Source: Tannerellaceae bacterium (GTDB lineage: Bacteria; Bacteroidota; Bacteroidia; Bacteroidales; Tannerellaceae). From it: a stretch of DNA of 52,075 bases. Within the stretch, counting starts at the first letter, position 1; the number at the start of each line of letters is the position of its first letter. The DNA is taken from the NCBI GenBank assembly GCA_031270665.1, contig JAISXD010000071.1:1-52075 (forward strand), read 5' to 3'. Below the pieces are notes generated by a model. That model searched no databases. It was not told where the DNA came from and worked only from the letters and a program-made list of their open reading frames with translations. The translations under genes and the position numbers were made by a program. This document shows, piece after piece, positions 35,064 to 44,182 of the stretch.

Positions 35064-36857
35064 ATGAAGCAAATATTATTGTTTTTCGGACTTTTGCTCC
35101 CGATTTGTTCATTTTCACAGTTCAAAGAATCTTTTTCAGGTACAGACGTTACTTCCGGCAATCCCTGGGAGGGCGATGTTGGCAGGTTTACAATAAACGC
35201 TTTGGGGCAATTGGAATTTGTTTCTCCTTCGGGCGAAGCGGGAGAGGCGTCTCTGTACGTCCCCATAGGCTATAATGATACGATGAGCTGGGAAATAGAT
35301 GTGGCATTAGGCTTTAAAGCTACAAATGCCAACAATGCACGTATCCAGGTATATACGGATGATGATGTTAGCTATTATATCCAGATAGGGAATAACACGG
35401 ATCAGATATCCTTATACACGAAAGAAGGCGCCAAAACGGCTAAATTGTGTATTAAAGGAAGAGAAAGTTTAATCGTCGGAAAATTTACGTCTGTCCGTTT
35501 AACATTAGACGGCGGGGAACGGTGGACATTATATACCCGTACAAGCAACGAATCGTCTTATCATGAAGAAGGAAGTTATACCATGAAATATATACCGGTA
35601 CAGCCCAGGGCGCAAATGCAGATTCTCTGCCGGTATATTAAAAGCCGGGTAAGTACTTTTTATTTTGATAATATCGAAGTGTCGGAAAATACAACAGACC
35701 CTTCGCTGGGAGAATCTTCCGAGGCGGAACTTGTAGACGTCAGGCAACTTAGTTCGTATGAATTACAATTTGTGTTCAGTTCTCCGGTTGATATTTCTAA
35801 CGCTTCCTGCTCCATTGACGGTTTGGGTGAGGCCGTTCGTATAGCTTATGGAGAAGAACAGTCTCTTGTAAATGTGAAATTCTCCAGTCGTCTGGAAATC
35901 GAAACGGACTATTATCTGGCGTGGGATAATCTTTTTGACCTGGCGAATGGGGCGCTCATTGATCTGGCCCTGGAACTCTATTTCGACGACGAGGCTGAGG
36001 AGCCTGAAAAACCGGAAGAGCCCGCCGAACCGGTTGTCGAACCCGGTGAATTGATTTTTAATGAGCTACTACCCAATCCCTATATCGGGGGAGGTGAGTA
36101 TATAGAGTTGTATAATCGTTCCCGGCGCCGTCTTTCCTTAAATGGATTAGCTATCGCTACCCGTAAACCGGATGCTTCTTTAAATACCCCTTATCCTTTA
36201 TCCGGCGTGGATGCGGTTATGGAAGAAGGCGGCTATGCCTTATTATCAAAGGATGTGGAAGGTGTCAAACCGTTTTACTTTATCTCTTCCCCTGATGTAT
36301 TATATGAGTTGAAACTGCCGGTGCTTGCCAATACATCGGCCACCCTTGTGTTATTTCGTGAAGCAGACGGAGTAGTAATAGATGAGGTGAGTTATTCTTC
36401 CAAATGGCATGCTGCTTCCATAAAAGACCAGAAGGGTGTTGCTTTGGAACGAATTGACCCGGACGCCCCTACGCAGGAAATGTCTAATTGGACTTCGGCC
36501 ACAGCGATTGCCGGTTATGGTACGCCGGGTTATCAAAATTCCCAATATAAAAAAGAGGATAATCCGGCAACGCATATTGAACCGCCTGTTTTAGCGCCTG
36601 ACGGATTATACCATATCCGGTATCGGTTGAATCATCCGAACTATCATTGCAGAGCGTATATTTATGACCTGAATGGTCGCCGGGTTGCCGGGATAGCCAA
36701 TCATCAATTAATGGGCCTGGAGGGAGAACTCATATGGAATGGGAAAGACGCTGACGGGATACATTTGTTGACGGGCCTATACATTATATATATAGAAATA
36801 TATAGCTATGATGATAGGCAAGGCGTAAAATATAAAAAACCATTTTTGATTCAATAA
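35064..36857 (+). CDS. Exported lamin-tail-domain protein
   Basis: Secreted or surface protein of 597 residues with a signal peptide (MKQILLFFGLLLPICSFSQF). Residues about 20-215 look like a concanavalin-type beta-sandwich (WEIDVALGFKATNANNARI). A Pro/Glu-rich linker (EEPEKPEEPAEP) leads into a lamin tail domain at about 330-490 (GELIFNELLPNP, GEYIELYNRSRRRLSLNGL, GTPGYQNSQ). The C-terminus resembles a FlgD-like/T9SS-associated Ig fold (RAYIYDLNGRRVAGI, WNGKDADGIHLLTGLY), consistent with export by a type IX-type route in an organism that also has porQ. The exact role is unknown. Confidence 0.8.
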   Translation: MKQILLFFGLLLPICSFSQFKESFSGTDVTSGNPWEGDVGRFTINALGQLEFVSPSGEAGEASLYVPIGYNDTMSWEIDVALGFKATNANNARIQVYTDDDVSYYIQIGNNTDQISLYTKEGAKTAKLCIKGRESLIVGKFTSVRLTLDGGERWTLYTRTSNESSYHEEGSYTMKYIPVQPRAQMQILCRYIKSRVSTFYFDNIEVSENTTDPSLGESSEAELVDVRQLSSYELQFVFSSPVDISNASCSIDGLGEAVRIAYGEEQSLVNVKFSSRLEIETDYYLAWDNLFDLANGALIDLALELYFDDEAEEPEKPEEPAEPVVEPGELIFNELLPNPYIGGGEYIELYNRSRRRLSLNGLAIATRKPDASLNTPYPLSGVDAVMEEGGYALLSKDVEGVKPFYFISSPDVLYELKLPVLANTSATLVLFREADGVVIDEVSYSSKWHAASIKDQKGVALERIDPDAPTQEMSNWTSATAIAGYGTPGYQNSQYKKEDNPATHIEPPVLAPDGLYHIRYRLNHPNYHCRAYIYDLNGRRVAGIANHQLMGLEGELIWNGKDADGIHLLTGLYIIYIEIYSYDDRQGVKYKKPFLIQ

Positions 36858-37068
36858 TCACCGGCCTGCTTCAACGGCACACGGGACTATCGTAGGACAC
36901 TGCTGGGATAACCTTTTGTCTATTTTGTTGATAAAAAGAGAGAAATTGTAGCGTTTAGTAATAAATAAATTCGATTTTACAGAAATATTATATATCTTTA
37001 GGGCAAATTACCCTTGTATGTTGAAACAATATTCTTAAAGGTGTTTTTCATGGGACAAGTTTTGTGGT

Positions 37069-38643
37069 ATGGATGCAAAAAACATAAGACAGCTTATTAG
37101 TGAAGGAGAAAATCCTTTTGTAGGATTTAGTAATTGTACAACTGAAATAGTGGATTCGGTGTTTCAGGCAATCTGTTCTTTCATGAACAAGGAAGGCGGA
37201 ACGCTAATTATTGGTGTGCAGGATTTTGGGAAAATCATCGGTGTGGCGAGCCTGTATTTGGACAGCATGATAAGTAAGATTCGGTATACACTGGAAAATG
37301 AGTTTTCTCCGGCAGTATCATTAACCCCGGCTGTAGTAGATTTGGATGGCAGGACGGTTATCTGCCTTATCATACCTCCGTGCCGCGATGTGCAACGCTA
37401 CCGCGGAAAGATATATGACCGGTTCGGGACTGAAGTAAGCGACATCAGCTATAGTTATAATTTAGTTGAAAATATTTATTTGAGGAAAAGAGAAGAGTCA
37501 TCTGAAAATATCGTTTGCCCTTTCCTGCGGATGCATGATTTTGATGAGGCTGCTTTCCGAAAGATGCGCTATTATATTTCGATGGCAAATCCGGATCATC
37601 CCTGGCTTGGCCTTACGGATGAAGAAATATTACATACAGCCGGCTTTTGGCGTAGAGACCCTTTAAACAATAATAAAGAAGGTTTTGTGTTGGCAGCCGT
37701 TTTGCTTTTCGGAGAAGAGGCAACAATCCAGAATTGTTGCCCGTCTACCCATCGTACAGATGCTATCTACAGGAATATCAGCTATAAAAAATACACGCAG
37801 CCGTCTTCCGATTATCCCGAAAATAAGTATGACAACAGGGATATTATCTTTTCCAACCTGATTGATTCTTATCTGCGATTGATATCCTTTGTGAAACGCA
37901 ATTTGCCGGATAGAGCACTGGAACTGAACGGTAAAATGACAGATGTACGTATGAAGATATTTAAAGAGGTGGTGGCAAATATGTTAGTTCATAGAGACTA
38001 TACACACAAATATCCGTCGCGCTTCTTAATCTTTGCCGATAAAGTCATTACGGAAAATGGAACAAGGCCTTGTCTGGCTGGGACAATAACATCTGATGTT
38101 CCTGAACCTCATACGAAAAATCCACTGATAACAAACGTATTTCAGGCGATGGACTGGATGGGGGACTCGGGTTCGGGAATGAGGGAAATCAGAAAGTATG
38201 CTCCTCTATATGATAAATCGTATGAAATAGAAGTGCAAAATGGAGAAAAGTTTGTTTTTTCTATAACCTATGGAAAAGCAGAAGGACTTACAGCCTTTGA
38301 AGGGACGGATAAACCCCGGAAAGAGGAGTTGCCCAAACCTGCTAAAGAAAAACCGGGCATGCCGAAAGAATGGCCGGTTTATTATTCAAAATTATCGGAA
38401 GCCTGCCCCGGCATTGATATATCATATGTAGAGAAAGCGGAAAGTATTTTGGAAGCTTGTGTAAAGCCGCAGCCCATACAGGATATGATGCAAATGGTAA
38501 AGCAGTCTAACCGGACTCGTTTCAGGCAGAATATTATCAGGCCTTTGCTTGAAGAAGGACTATTGGCCATGCGTATACCCACAAAGCCTTCGAGCCCTTT
38601 GCAGAAATATTTTACTACGGAGAAAGGAAAAGCTTTACTATAA
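37069..38643 (+). CDS. AlbA_2 (Schlafen-type) DNA-binding domain protein, putative transcriptional regulator
   Basis: Cytoplasmic protein of 524 residues. The N-terminal AlbA_2 domain (about 1-125) has the conserved FVGFSN / FMNKEGGTLIIGVQDFGKIIGV segments; a middle region and an ATP-binding-like C-terminal part follow (FKEVVANMLVHRDYTH, FQAMDWMGDSGSGMREIRK). This is the arrangement of RecG-like helicase-related putative transcriptional regulators common in Bacteroidetes. The last 100 residues look like a winged-helix region (PIQDMMQMVKQSNRTRFRQN). No recognised target, and it stands upstream of the M28 peptidase by five bases, so they may share a transcript. Confidence 0.82.
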   Translation: MDAKNIRQLISEGENPFVGFSNCTTEIVDSVFQAICSFMNKEGGTLIIGVQDFGKIIGVASLYLDSMISKIRYTLENEFSPAVSLTPAVVDLDGRTVICLIIPPCRDVQRYRGKIYDRFGTEVSDISYSYNLVENIYLRKREESSENIVCPFLRMHDFDEAAFRKMRYYISMANPDHPWLGLTDEEILHTAGFWRRDPLNNNKEGFVLAAVLLFGEEATIQNCCPSTHRTDAIYRNISYKKYTQPSSDYPENKYDNRDIIFSNLIDSYLRLISFVKRNLPDRALELNGKMTDVRMKIFKEVVANMLVHRDYTHKYPSRFLIFADKVITENGTRPCLAGTITSDVPEPHTKNPLITNVFQAMDWMGDSGSGMREIRKYAPLYDKSYEIEVQNGEKFVFSITYGKAEGLTAFEGTDKPRKEELPKPAKEKPGMPKEWPVYYSKLSEACPGIDISYVEKAESILEACVKPQPIQDMMQMVKQSNRTRFRQNIIRPLLEEGLLAMRIPTKPSSPLQKYFTTEKGKALL

Positions 38644-38648
38644 ATAAT

Positions 38649-40196
38649 ATGGATATGAAAAAGACGATATTCCTGCTGTTCGCGCTGCTATTTACTTCTT
38701 CTTTAGCCGCTCAATCAACGAATAACGAATTAACGGATGAAGAAAAGTACCTTAACGCCATGCATCGCTATATCACTTCCGGAAAGTTGCTCGGTTATGT
38801 AAGGCAATTGTCAGACTCTTCTTTACAAGGGCGTTTGGCTGGTTCTCCCGGAATGGAAAAAGCCGTAGAGATAGTAAAGGGCTATTTTGAAGAATGGAAT
38901 TTAATCCCGGGAGGGACTAACGGTAGTTATTTACAGGAATATCCGCATCCTTGTGTGGAAATAAAGGCAGGTAGCGCCATGTCTGTCCTTTTTCCTACGC
39001 CGGCAGGAAAGAAAGGCGTTGCTTGGGTTACGAAAGAATATCCCTGGGCGGATGGATGGTTTGCCGGAAATAATTCGGGAAATGGAGAGGTAACGGCCGA
39101 TATTGTATATGCCGGATTCGGCGTCTCTGCACCTGAATTGGGCTACGATGATTATAAAGGGATAAATGTGAAAGGAAAAATTGTCTTAATTGAAGGCGAG
39201 ACGCCTAATCTTAGTAAGCATCCGGATACAATTGCGATGTGGTACCGGCATACCTTACACCAGTCTAAGTTGGCGAATGCCGCTTCGCATGGCGCTGTAG
39301 GGATGTTGTATAAATGGGTTCCCGGCCCGAATGCATTATATAATCCCGATTTTATCTATTGCCATATCACAGAGCCGGTGATGGAAGATATTTTTCTGGG
39401 AACGGGAAGAACCTATAAGGAGACCGTCAAAGGGATATACGAAACAAAGCGTCCTGCCTCGTTTGATACTGGCAAGAAAGCGTATATAAAAATGATTTCT
39501 ACTTATAACCCGGATGCGACGGGGAAAAATATTTTAGGGATTATAAAGGGGAGTGATCCGAATTTAACCGATGAATATATAATGATTTCAGCTCATTTAG
39601 ACCATTTGGGGATGATCCCTTGGCTTATTGAAGGAGCGAATGACAACAATGCCTCTTCCGCAGCGCTGCTTGGCGTGGCAGAGGCATTGTCTAAGGCGGC
39701 TATCAAACCGAAACGGAGTATTGTCTTTATGAGTGTAGACGGGGAAGAAGCCGGACTGACCGGTAGTACGTTCTATACGCAACACCCTGTTCTGCCGAAA
39801 GACAAAATGATTGCCATATTAAATCTTGAACAGATGGGAGCGGGAGAGGGGCTGGCCGCCGGTTATGGGTATACCGTGCCGGGTTTGGCGACTTTCCTGG
39901 AGAAGGCGAACCGCTCTTATGTGCATCGCCGTTTAATTATGTATGAGGATAGATACCAGACAAGGCCGCGTACGGATGGGGCTGTTTTTAAGAAAGCGGG
40001 TTATCCTTGTGCAGACCTTTGCGCCGTGGGTGGCGGTTATTATCACCATCCGAAAGATAATGTGGAGTCAATTAATCCGGAAATCCTTCAATCGGCAGCG
40101 GAATGGTTGTATTGGACTACTATTTTCCTTGCGAATGAAGAATCTCTGGATTTATTTTTACACAAGGAATGCCAGCCGTCGGGTACAGAAAATTAA
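38649..40196 (+). CDS. Exported M28-family zinc aminopeptidase with PA domain
   Basis: Exported peptidase of 515 residues with signal peptide (KKTIFLLFALLFTSSLAAQS). A protease-associated domain spans about 140-260 (IVYAGFGVSAPELGYDDYKG). The di-zinc M28 catalytic domain follows, with ligand motifs ISAHLDHLG, GANDNNASSAALLG, the catalytic Glu in DGEEAGLTGS, the NLEQMG segment and the final His in YYHHPKDNVESIN. Such enzymes remove N-terminal residues from peptides in the periplasm or outside the cell. The GNAT gene begins inside its last 28 bases. Confidence 0.93.
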   Translation: MDMKKTIFLLFALLFTSSLAAQSTNNELTDEEKYLNAMHRYITSGKLLGYVRQLSDSSLQGRLAGSPGMEKAVEIVKGYFEEWNLIPGGTNGSYLQEYPHPCVEIKAGSAMSVLFPTPAGKKGVAWVTKEYPWADGWFAGNNSGNGEVTADIVYAGFGVSAPELGYDDYKGINVKGKIVLIEGETPNLSKHPDTIAMWYRHTLHQSKLANAASHGAVGMLYKWVPGPNALYNPDFIYCHITEPVMEDIFLGTGRTYKETVKGIYETKRPASFDTGKKAYIKMISTYNPDATGKNILGIIKGSDPNLTDEYIMISAHLDHLGMIPWLIEGANDNNASSAALLGVAEALSKAAIKPKRSIVFMSVDGEEAGLTGSTFYTQHPVLPKDKMIAILNLEQMGAGEGLAAGYGYTVPGLATFLEKANRSYVHRRLIMYEDRYQTRPRTDGAVFKKAGYPCADLCAVGGGYYHHPKDNVESINPEILQSAAEWLYWTTIFLANEESLDLFLHKECQPSGTEN

Positions 40197-40720
40197 CAAA
40201 CTCCGCCGATGTATTATTGGCAAAGGTAGAAGAGACGTATACAACCTCTTTCCCCGAAGCAGAGCGGAGGAGTATACCTCTTTTCAGGGAATTGCTTGAT
40301 AAAGAACCTAAATTCAACGTGTATGCCCTTCTGACAAAGGATAAATATATCGGTTTTATTGCCGAATGGATATTTGATGCGTTTGTGTATGTTGAACATT
40401 TTGCTATTGACGAAACGGTGCGTAACGAAGGGTTTGGCGCTGCAGCGCTGCAGCAATTCATAACGCAGGTAACGTATCCGGTTGTTTTGGAAGTAGAATT
40501 ACCTACAGACGAATTAAGCAGGCGGAGAATAGGTTTCTATGAACGGTTAGGTTTTATACCGAACAATCACGCGTATCAACAGCCGCCTTATAATAAAGGA
40601 GATTCATGGCTTCCGATGCGGTTAATGACATATGGCCGGATAGATTTGGGAAAAAACTTTGATGATATCAAAGACTGCCTGTATAAAGAGGTATATAAAG
40701 TGGATGACGGCAACAAATAA
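40169..40720 (+). CDS. GNAT-family N-acetyltransferase
   Basis: Protein of 183 residues with a GNAT fold: YTTSFPEAERRSIPLFRELL, YGFIAEW-like strand (KYIGFIAEWIFDAFVYVEHF), the acetyl-CoA loop region TVRNEGFGAAALQQFI, and FYERLGFIPN near the end. The substrate is not predictable. Its ATG (40169) overlaps the end of the peptidase gene by 28 bases in another frame, and no later ATG would keep the first strand, so translation is probably coupled. Confidence 0.85.
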   Translation: MPAVGYRKLTNSADVLLAKVEETYTTSFPEAERRSIPLFRELLDKEPKFNVYALLTKDKYIGFIAEWIFDAFVYVEHFAIDETVRNEGFGAAALQQFITQVTYPVVLEVELPTDELSRRRIGFYERLGFIPNNHAYQQPPYNKGDSWLPMRLMTYGRIDLGKNFDDIKDCLYKEVYKVDDGNK

Positions 40721-40747
40721 AAAACCGCCCCATGATGAGGCGGTTTT
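40721..40747. terminator. Bidirectional terminator between GNAT and exbD genes
   Basis: AAAACCGCC and GGCGGTTTT form a nine-pair stem around a nine-base loop, with further A/T pairs and T-runs on both strands. It lies between two convergent genes and can end both transcripts. Confidence 0.9.
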
Positions 40748-40771
40748 TTATTTGTGTATAAAATCAGGTTA

Positions 40772-41239
40772 TTAGTTCACACGAGCTTGTGCCGAATAAC
40801 TGATTTTTAGTGCATACGCTTCACGAAGAGCTTGTTTCACATCGGAGATGACCCCCATTTTTGTTGCTCTGTCTGCTTTAATAGATACAGTCATAAATGG
40901 TTGGTCTTCTTCTTTCATACTTGATTTTTCCTGTGCGATGTAATCCTGTATCTCGTTGATTTCAGCAAGCTGGTCGTTCAACTGAATGCGTGTCTCAGAA
41001 CCCATCTTTGCCCTGAACTCCTGTGTTGGCTCACCTACATAAAGGAATGTAACAAGTGATTTTTTTTCCAATTTCTGAAGTTCTGTACCCTGCGGGGCTC
41101 TGAAAACTACTTTAAGAGTTACCTCGCGCATTGTTGTTACCATCATGATAAAGAACAGGAACGCAAATACTAAGTCGGGTAATGAAGAAGTATTTAATTC
41201 GGGCATCTCACGGCCACCGGATTTATTAAACTTTCCCAT
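40772..41239 (-). CDS. ExbD/TolR-family biopolymer transport protein
   Basis: Inner-membrane component of the TonB energising motor, 155 residues: a short cytoplasmic N-terminus, one membrane segment carrying the proton-path Asp (LPDLVFAFLFFIMMVTTMRE), and a periplasmic domain (MTVSIKADRATKMGVISDVKQ). It is the second of two exbD-type genes and the last in the exbB - membrane protein - exbD - exbD operon. It begins on the last base of the preceding gene's stop codon. Confidence 0.92.
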   Translation of the reverse strand: MGKFNKSGGREMPELNTSSLPDLVFAFLFFIMMVTTMREVTLKVVFRAPQGTELQKLEKKSLVTFLYVGEPTQEFRAKMGSETRIQLNDQLAEINEIQDYIAQEKSSMKEEDQPFMTVSIKADRATKMGVISDVKQALREAYALKISYSAQARVN

Positions 41240-41826
41240 TATTTATTCTCTCCATAATTTTTAGGTTCTGCTTCTGATATCTTTTGAGGGTATATCAATT
41301 GCACAGCCTTTTGTTGTTCTTCATCCAAATCGGAAAATGCTTTGCCGAATTTCTTTCTGGAAACATCATTTCTCAACTCATTATAAGCTGCCGCCAATTC
41401 ATTCTGAACATTGATATAAGCCTGATATTCCGTTCCGCGGTCGTTTTGTAAGGAGATAACATGATTCTTCGTTACCATCATTTCTCCGAAAAAGGGTATG
41501 TCCGTCAGGATTTTCTCAGGTTTATGTTCATCATTATAAGGATTATCGATAAATTCCATCGTCCTCTCTTTCAATTGACTGATCTCAATGTATTCATTAT
41601 TACAGAGAATCTGGTTGTTTGTATTAATCAGCACAACCATAATATTTCTCTTTTTAATATCGAGATCCAGCTTTTTCTGATCTTTAGGAACAGGAGGGGG
41701 CAACCTTCTCGGAAGCCCTTTATCTGTATCCATGGAAGATGTCATAAGGAAGAAAAGAAGCAGCATGAAAGCGATATCCGCAGATGATGTGGCATTAATT
41801 CCAGGCGCTTTTCTTTTTTTGCTCAT
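41239..41826 (-). CDS. ExbD/TolR-family biopolymer transport protein (longer paralogue)
   Basis: Second ExbD-type protein, 195 residues, with the membrane segment and proton-path Asp in SSADIAFMLLLFFLMTSSM preceded by the basic MSKKRKAPGI, and a larger periplasmic domain (NIMVVLINTNNQILCNNEYI). Paired ExbD proteins next to one ExbB are usual in Bacteroidetes, where they may form a heteromeric motor; that is family knowledge rather than shown here. Confidence 0.92.
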   Translation of the reverse strand: MSKKRKAPGINATSSADIAFMLLLFFLMTSSMDTDKGLPRRLPPPVPKDQKKLDLDIKKRNIMVVLINTNNQILCNNEYIEISQLKERTMEFIDNPYNDEHKPEKILTDIPFFGEMMVTKNHVISLQNDRGTEYQAYINVQNELAAAYNELRNDVSRKKFGKAFSDLDEEQQKAVQLIYPQKISEAEPKNYGENK

Positions 41827-41844
41827 ATTGCTTTTCTTTTTTTA

Positions 41845-42321
41845 CTACTTACTTATAATTCTTTTTACACTACCGGCTACGATTGCAAAAATAACCAATC
41901 CGGTAAGGATATAGGTAGAATATAGCCACATGTCGGTTGTTTTCAACCAAAAAGGAACGTTGTAAGCTTGTGCTTCCGAGTTTAATACATTTACCGGCGT
42001 TGTGCTTCCGAATGTGTATGTAAGGAATAGCATGCCGAAAAATAGTACCAGAACCGTTAATCCCATAATACCACCTTTGGGGTTATTCTTAAAAGAAGAT
42101 ACAAACTGCCAAATGCCGAGTATAATACCGGCTAATGTGGTTGCTCCAAATAGGATATATTGCCAGTAAAGCAATAAATCCACATATATCGGATTCCACA
42201 TTTCGCCTTTATAGGGCTCATTGTCTCCGCCGAAGAAGAACAATCCTAATACCACCCCGGTAATGACGCTGCAAAGGATTAGAACCCAACTTGAGATTTT
42301 TCTTATTTTAGTTACAGCCAT
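41845..42321 (-). CDS. Hypothetical four-helix membrane protein in the exbB-exbD operon
   Basis: Protein of 158 residues with four membrane segments (WVLILCSVITGVVLGLFFF, LYWQYILFGATTLAGIILGI, IMGLTVLVLFFGMLFLTY, LYSTYILTGLVIFAIVAGSV). I do not recognise a named family. It sits between exbB (eight-base gap) and the first exbD (18-base gap), an arrangement conserved enough in Bacteroidales to suggest a part in the energising complex. Confidence 0.85.
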   Translation of the reverse strand: MAVTKIRKISSWVLILCSVITGVVLGLFFFGGDNEPYKGEMWNPIYVDLLLYWQYILFGATTLAGIILGIWQFVSSFKNNPKGGIMGLTVLVLFFGMLFLTYTFGSTTPVNVLNSEAQAYNVPFWLKTTDMWLYSTYILTGLVIFAIVAGSVKRIISK

Positions 42322-42329
42322 TGTCTGAG

Positions 42330-43061
42330 TTATTTTTTAAATTTTACATAGTATTTAATAGCTGTATCTACTAATGTGATAGAAGCGTCTTCCATCCTGT
42401 TCAGGATGCCTTCCAATTTGTTCAATAGATAGTTATAAAATACCTGAAGGATTAATGCTACGATAAGCCCGAAAATCGTTGTGATCAAGGCCACTTTCAT
42501 ACCACCGGCAACAACCGTCGGGCTGATATCGCCTACCTGTTCGATTTTGTCGAACGCCATTACCATCCCTACTACCGTTCCCAAGAATCCTAATGACGGA
42601 GCCATCGCAATAAACAAGGTTACCCATGACAGGTTTTTTTCCAGTAAACCGCTTTGCACGCCACCATAAGAAACAATTGATTTTTCAACGATATCAACGC
42701 CTTGGTCAAGCCTCGTCAAACCTTGATAAGCGATAGAGGCAATAGGACCCCTTGTGTCGCGGGCAATCGTTTTTGCTCCTTCTACGTCCCCTTTGTCTAA
42801 CGCATCTTCGATACTTTTCAATAGTTTTGTAGGATCAATGTCTGCTAAGTTCAGATAGATGATTCTTTCCAAACAGAAGGCCAACCCAAGTACCAAAGTA
42901 ATAGCAACCAAACTCATAAAATCGGCGCTACCTTCAATAAATTTTGTTTTCAACTCCTGGTGAAAACCACCACCCTCGACAACGGCTTCCTGAGCGAAGA
43001 CTAAAGTAGAAGTTCCAAAGGCACATAAAATCAGAAATGCTTTTGCAAATAACTTTTTCAT
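42330..43061 (-). CDS. exbB: MotA/TolQ/ExbB proton-channel protein
   Basis: Inner-membrane proton channel subunit of 243 residues that drives TonB using the proton-motive force. The family signature region AMAPSLGFLGTVVGMVMAF follows RGPIASIAYQGLTRL and leads to GGMKVALITTIFGLIVALIL, with three membrane segments in all, plus an N-terminal signal-like helix. It heads the operon. The gene symbol is by family; TolQ-like use cannot be excluded. Confidence 0.93.
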   Translation of the reverse strand: MKKLFAKAFLILCAFGTSTLVFAQEAVVEGGGFHQELKTKFIEGSADFMSLVAITLVLGLAFCLERIIYLNLADIDPTKLLKSIEDALDKGDVEGAKTIARDTRGPIASIAYQGLTRLDQGVDIVEKSIVSYGGVQSGLLEKNLSWVTLFIAMAPSLGFLGTVVGMVMAFDKIEQVGDISPTVVAGGMKVALITTIFGLIVALILQVFYNYLLNKLEGILNRMEDASITLVDTAIKYYVKFKK

Positions 43062-43158
43062 TGTGTGTTCAATTTTTTAAGATTAATTTTTAAGATTGAT
43101 AATTCTCTTTTTTTTGTTTTTTTATTCTTATTATTAATAATTCATCATGGTATTAAAG

Positions 43159-43246
43159 CGGAGAGAGCGGGATTCGAACCCGCGATACGCTTTAGGCGTA
43201 TACACGCTTTCCAGGCGTGCCTCTTCAACCACTCGAGCATCTCTCC
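43159..43246 (-). tRNA. tRNA-Ser (anticodon GGA)
   Basis: An 88-base cloverleaf on the minus strand: acceptor arms GGAGAGA and TCTCTCC plus discriminator G, anticodon arm CACGCCTGGAAAGCGTG with GGA at the tip, a long variable arm (TATACGCCTAAAGCGTATC) as expected for a serine tRNA, and the T arm GCGGGTTCGAATCCCGC. CCA is not encoded. Confidence 0.96.
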
Positions 43247-43277
43247 CAATGAGCATCGTCTCCATATAAAACGAGCG

Positions 43278-43306
43278 CAAATTACGAAAAAAATCACAAC
43301 TGCAAA
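43278..43306 (-). promoter_or_regulatory. Putative promoter of tRNA-Ser
   Basis: On the minus strand TTTG (43303-43306) and TAATTTG (43278-43284) are 18 bp apart, close to the consensus with one base short in the -7 box. It lies about 30 bases upstream of the tRNA 5' end. Confidence 0.5.
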
Positions 43307-43393
43307 CGTTTCAGTTCACAAATCTAAAGTTTTTGCTTTATATATACGCAATATGGATGGGATAATTTTTTATATCATCACGTTTTTATACCA

Positions 43394-44179
43394 TTAGAGG
43401 ACTTTCGTCACTCCGTTAAATAGCTCTAAGGCATTTTTCCGGGTGATTAAAACGGCCTCTTCAATACTTACATTATATATTATAGCTATCTTTTCGGCTG
43501 TTTTCCAAATGTAAGCAGGTTCGTTCCGCTTTCCCCTGAAAGGGACGGGCGACAGGTAAGGGGCATCCGTTTCTAATACGATATCGTCAATTGTCGCTTG
43601 TTGCAAGACGTCTGCCAACCCTGAGTTTTTGAATGTTACAACCCCGTTGACGCCTAATTTGAAGGTCTTCAATTGCTTAATCTTATCCAGATCATTTTTT
43701 GTCCCCGAAAAACTGTGAAAAACGCCTTTGAGTTTATCCGCCCCTGTTTTGTCGATACATTCAAATACTTCGGAAAAGGCGTCACGCGTATGGATTGCAA
43801 CCGGCAAGCCAAGTTCGATACTCCATTGCAATTGCTTTTCAAATACTTCTTTCTGTTCGCGTAAGAATGTTTTATCCCAATAGAGGTCGATCCCTATTTC
43901 TCCAATGGCGCAATAGCTTCGTTGGGTTAGCCGGTTTTCTATTTCTTTTAATTGAGCGGGATACTCTTTATTCACGCTTGTGGGATGTAAGCCCATCATC
44001 GGATAAGCAAAACCGGGATGGCGGGCGCATAATTGGAGCATTGCATCAACCGTTGTTGTATCTACATTGGGCAAAAGGATTTTGTCAATGCCCGATGCAA
44101 GCGCTTCGTTAATTAAATTTTCCCTGTCGGCGTCAAATGCTTCCAGATATAAATGGCAGTGTGTATCTATTAGCTTCAT
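43394..44179 (-). CDS. tatD: TatD-family metal-dependent hydrolase/deoxyribonuclease
   Basis: TIM-barrel amidohydrolase-fold nuclease of 261 residues. The metal-binding motifs are all present: IDTHCHLYLEAFD, AIGEIGIDLYWDK, PVAIHTRDAFSEV, GVFHSFSG and LETDAPYLSP. TatD proteins act as DNases in repair or DNA turnover. It follows the prenyl synthase gene by three bases. Confidence 0.94.
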   Translation of the reverse strand: MKLIDTHCHLYLEAFDADRENLINEALASGIDKILLPNVDTTTVDAMLQLCARHPGFAYPMMGLHPTSVNKEYPAQLKEIENRLTQRSYCAIGEIGIDLYWDKTFLREQKEVFEKQLQWSIELGLPVAIHTRDAFSEVFECIDKTGADKLKGVFHSFSGTKNDLDKIKQLKTFKLGVNGVVTFKNSGLADVLQQATIDDIVLETDAPYLSPVPFRGKRNEPAYIWKTAEKIAIIYNVSIEEAVLITRKNALELFNGVTKVL

Positions 44180-44182
44180 TTG

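Noticed and set aside
40169-40196. Overlap of the GNAT start with the M28 peptidase end taken as a wrong start
   Set aside because: No later ATG precedes the conserved first part of the GNAT fold, and short overlaps of this kind are common in this window (purE/gcvH, cmk/ispH, leuD/second leuA-type gene).
43159-43246. tRNA-Ser considered as an attachment site for an integrated element
   Set aside because: Flanking genes (exbB operon, tatD) are housekeeping, no integrase is nearby and no repeat of the tRNA end was seen.
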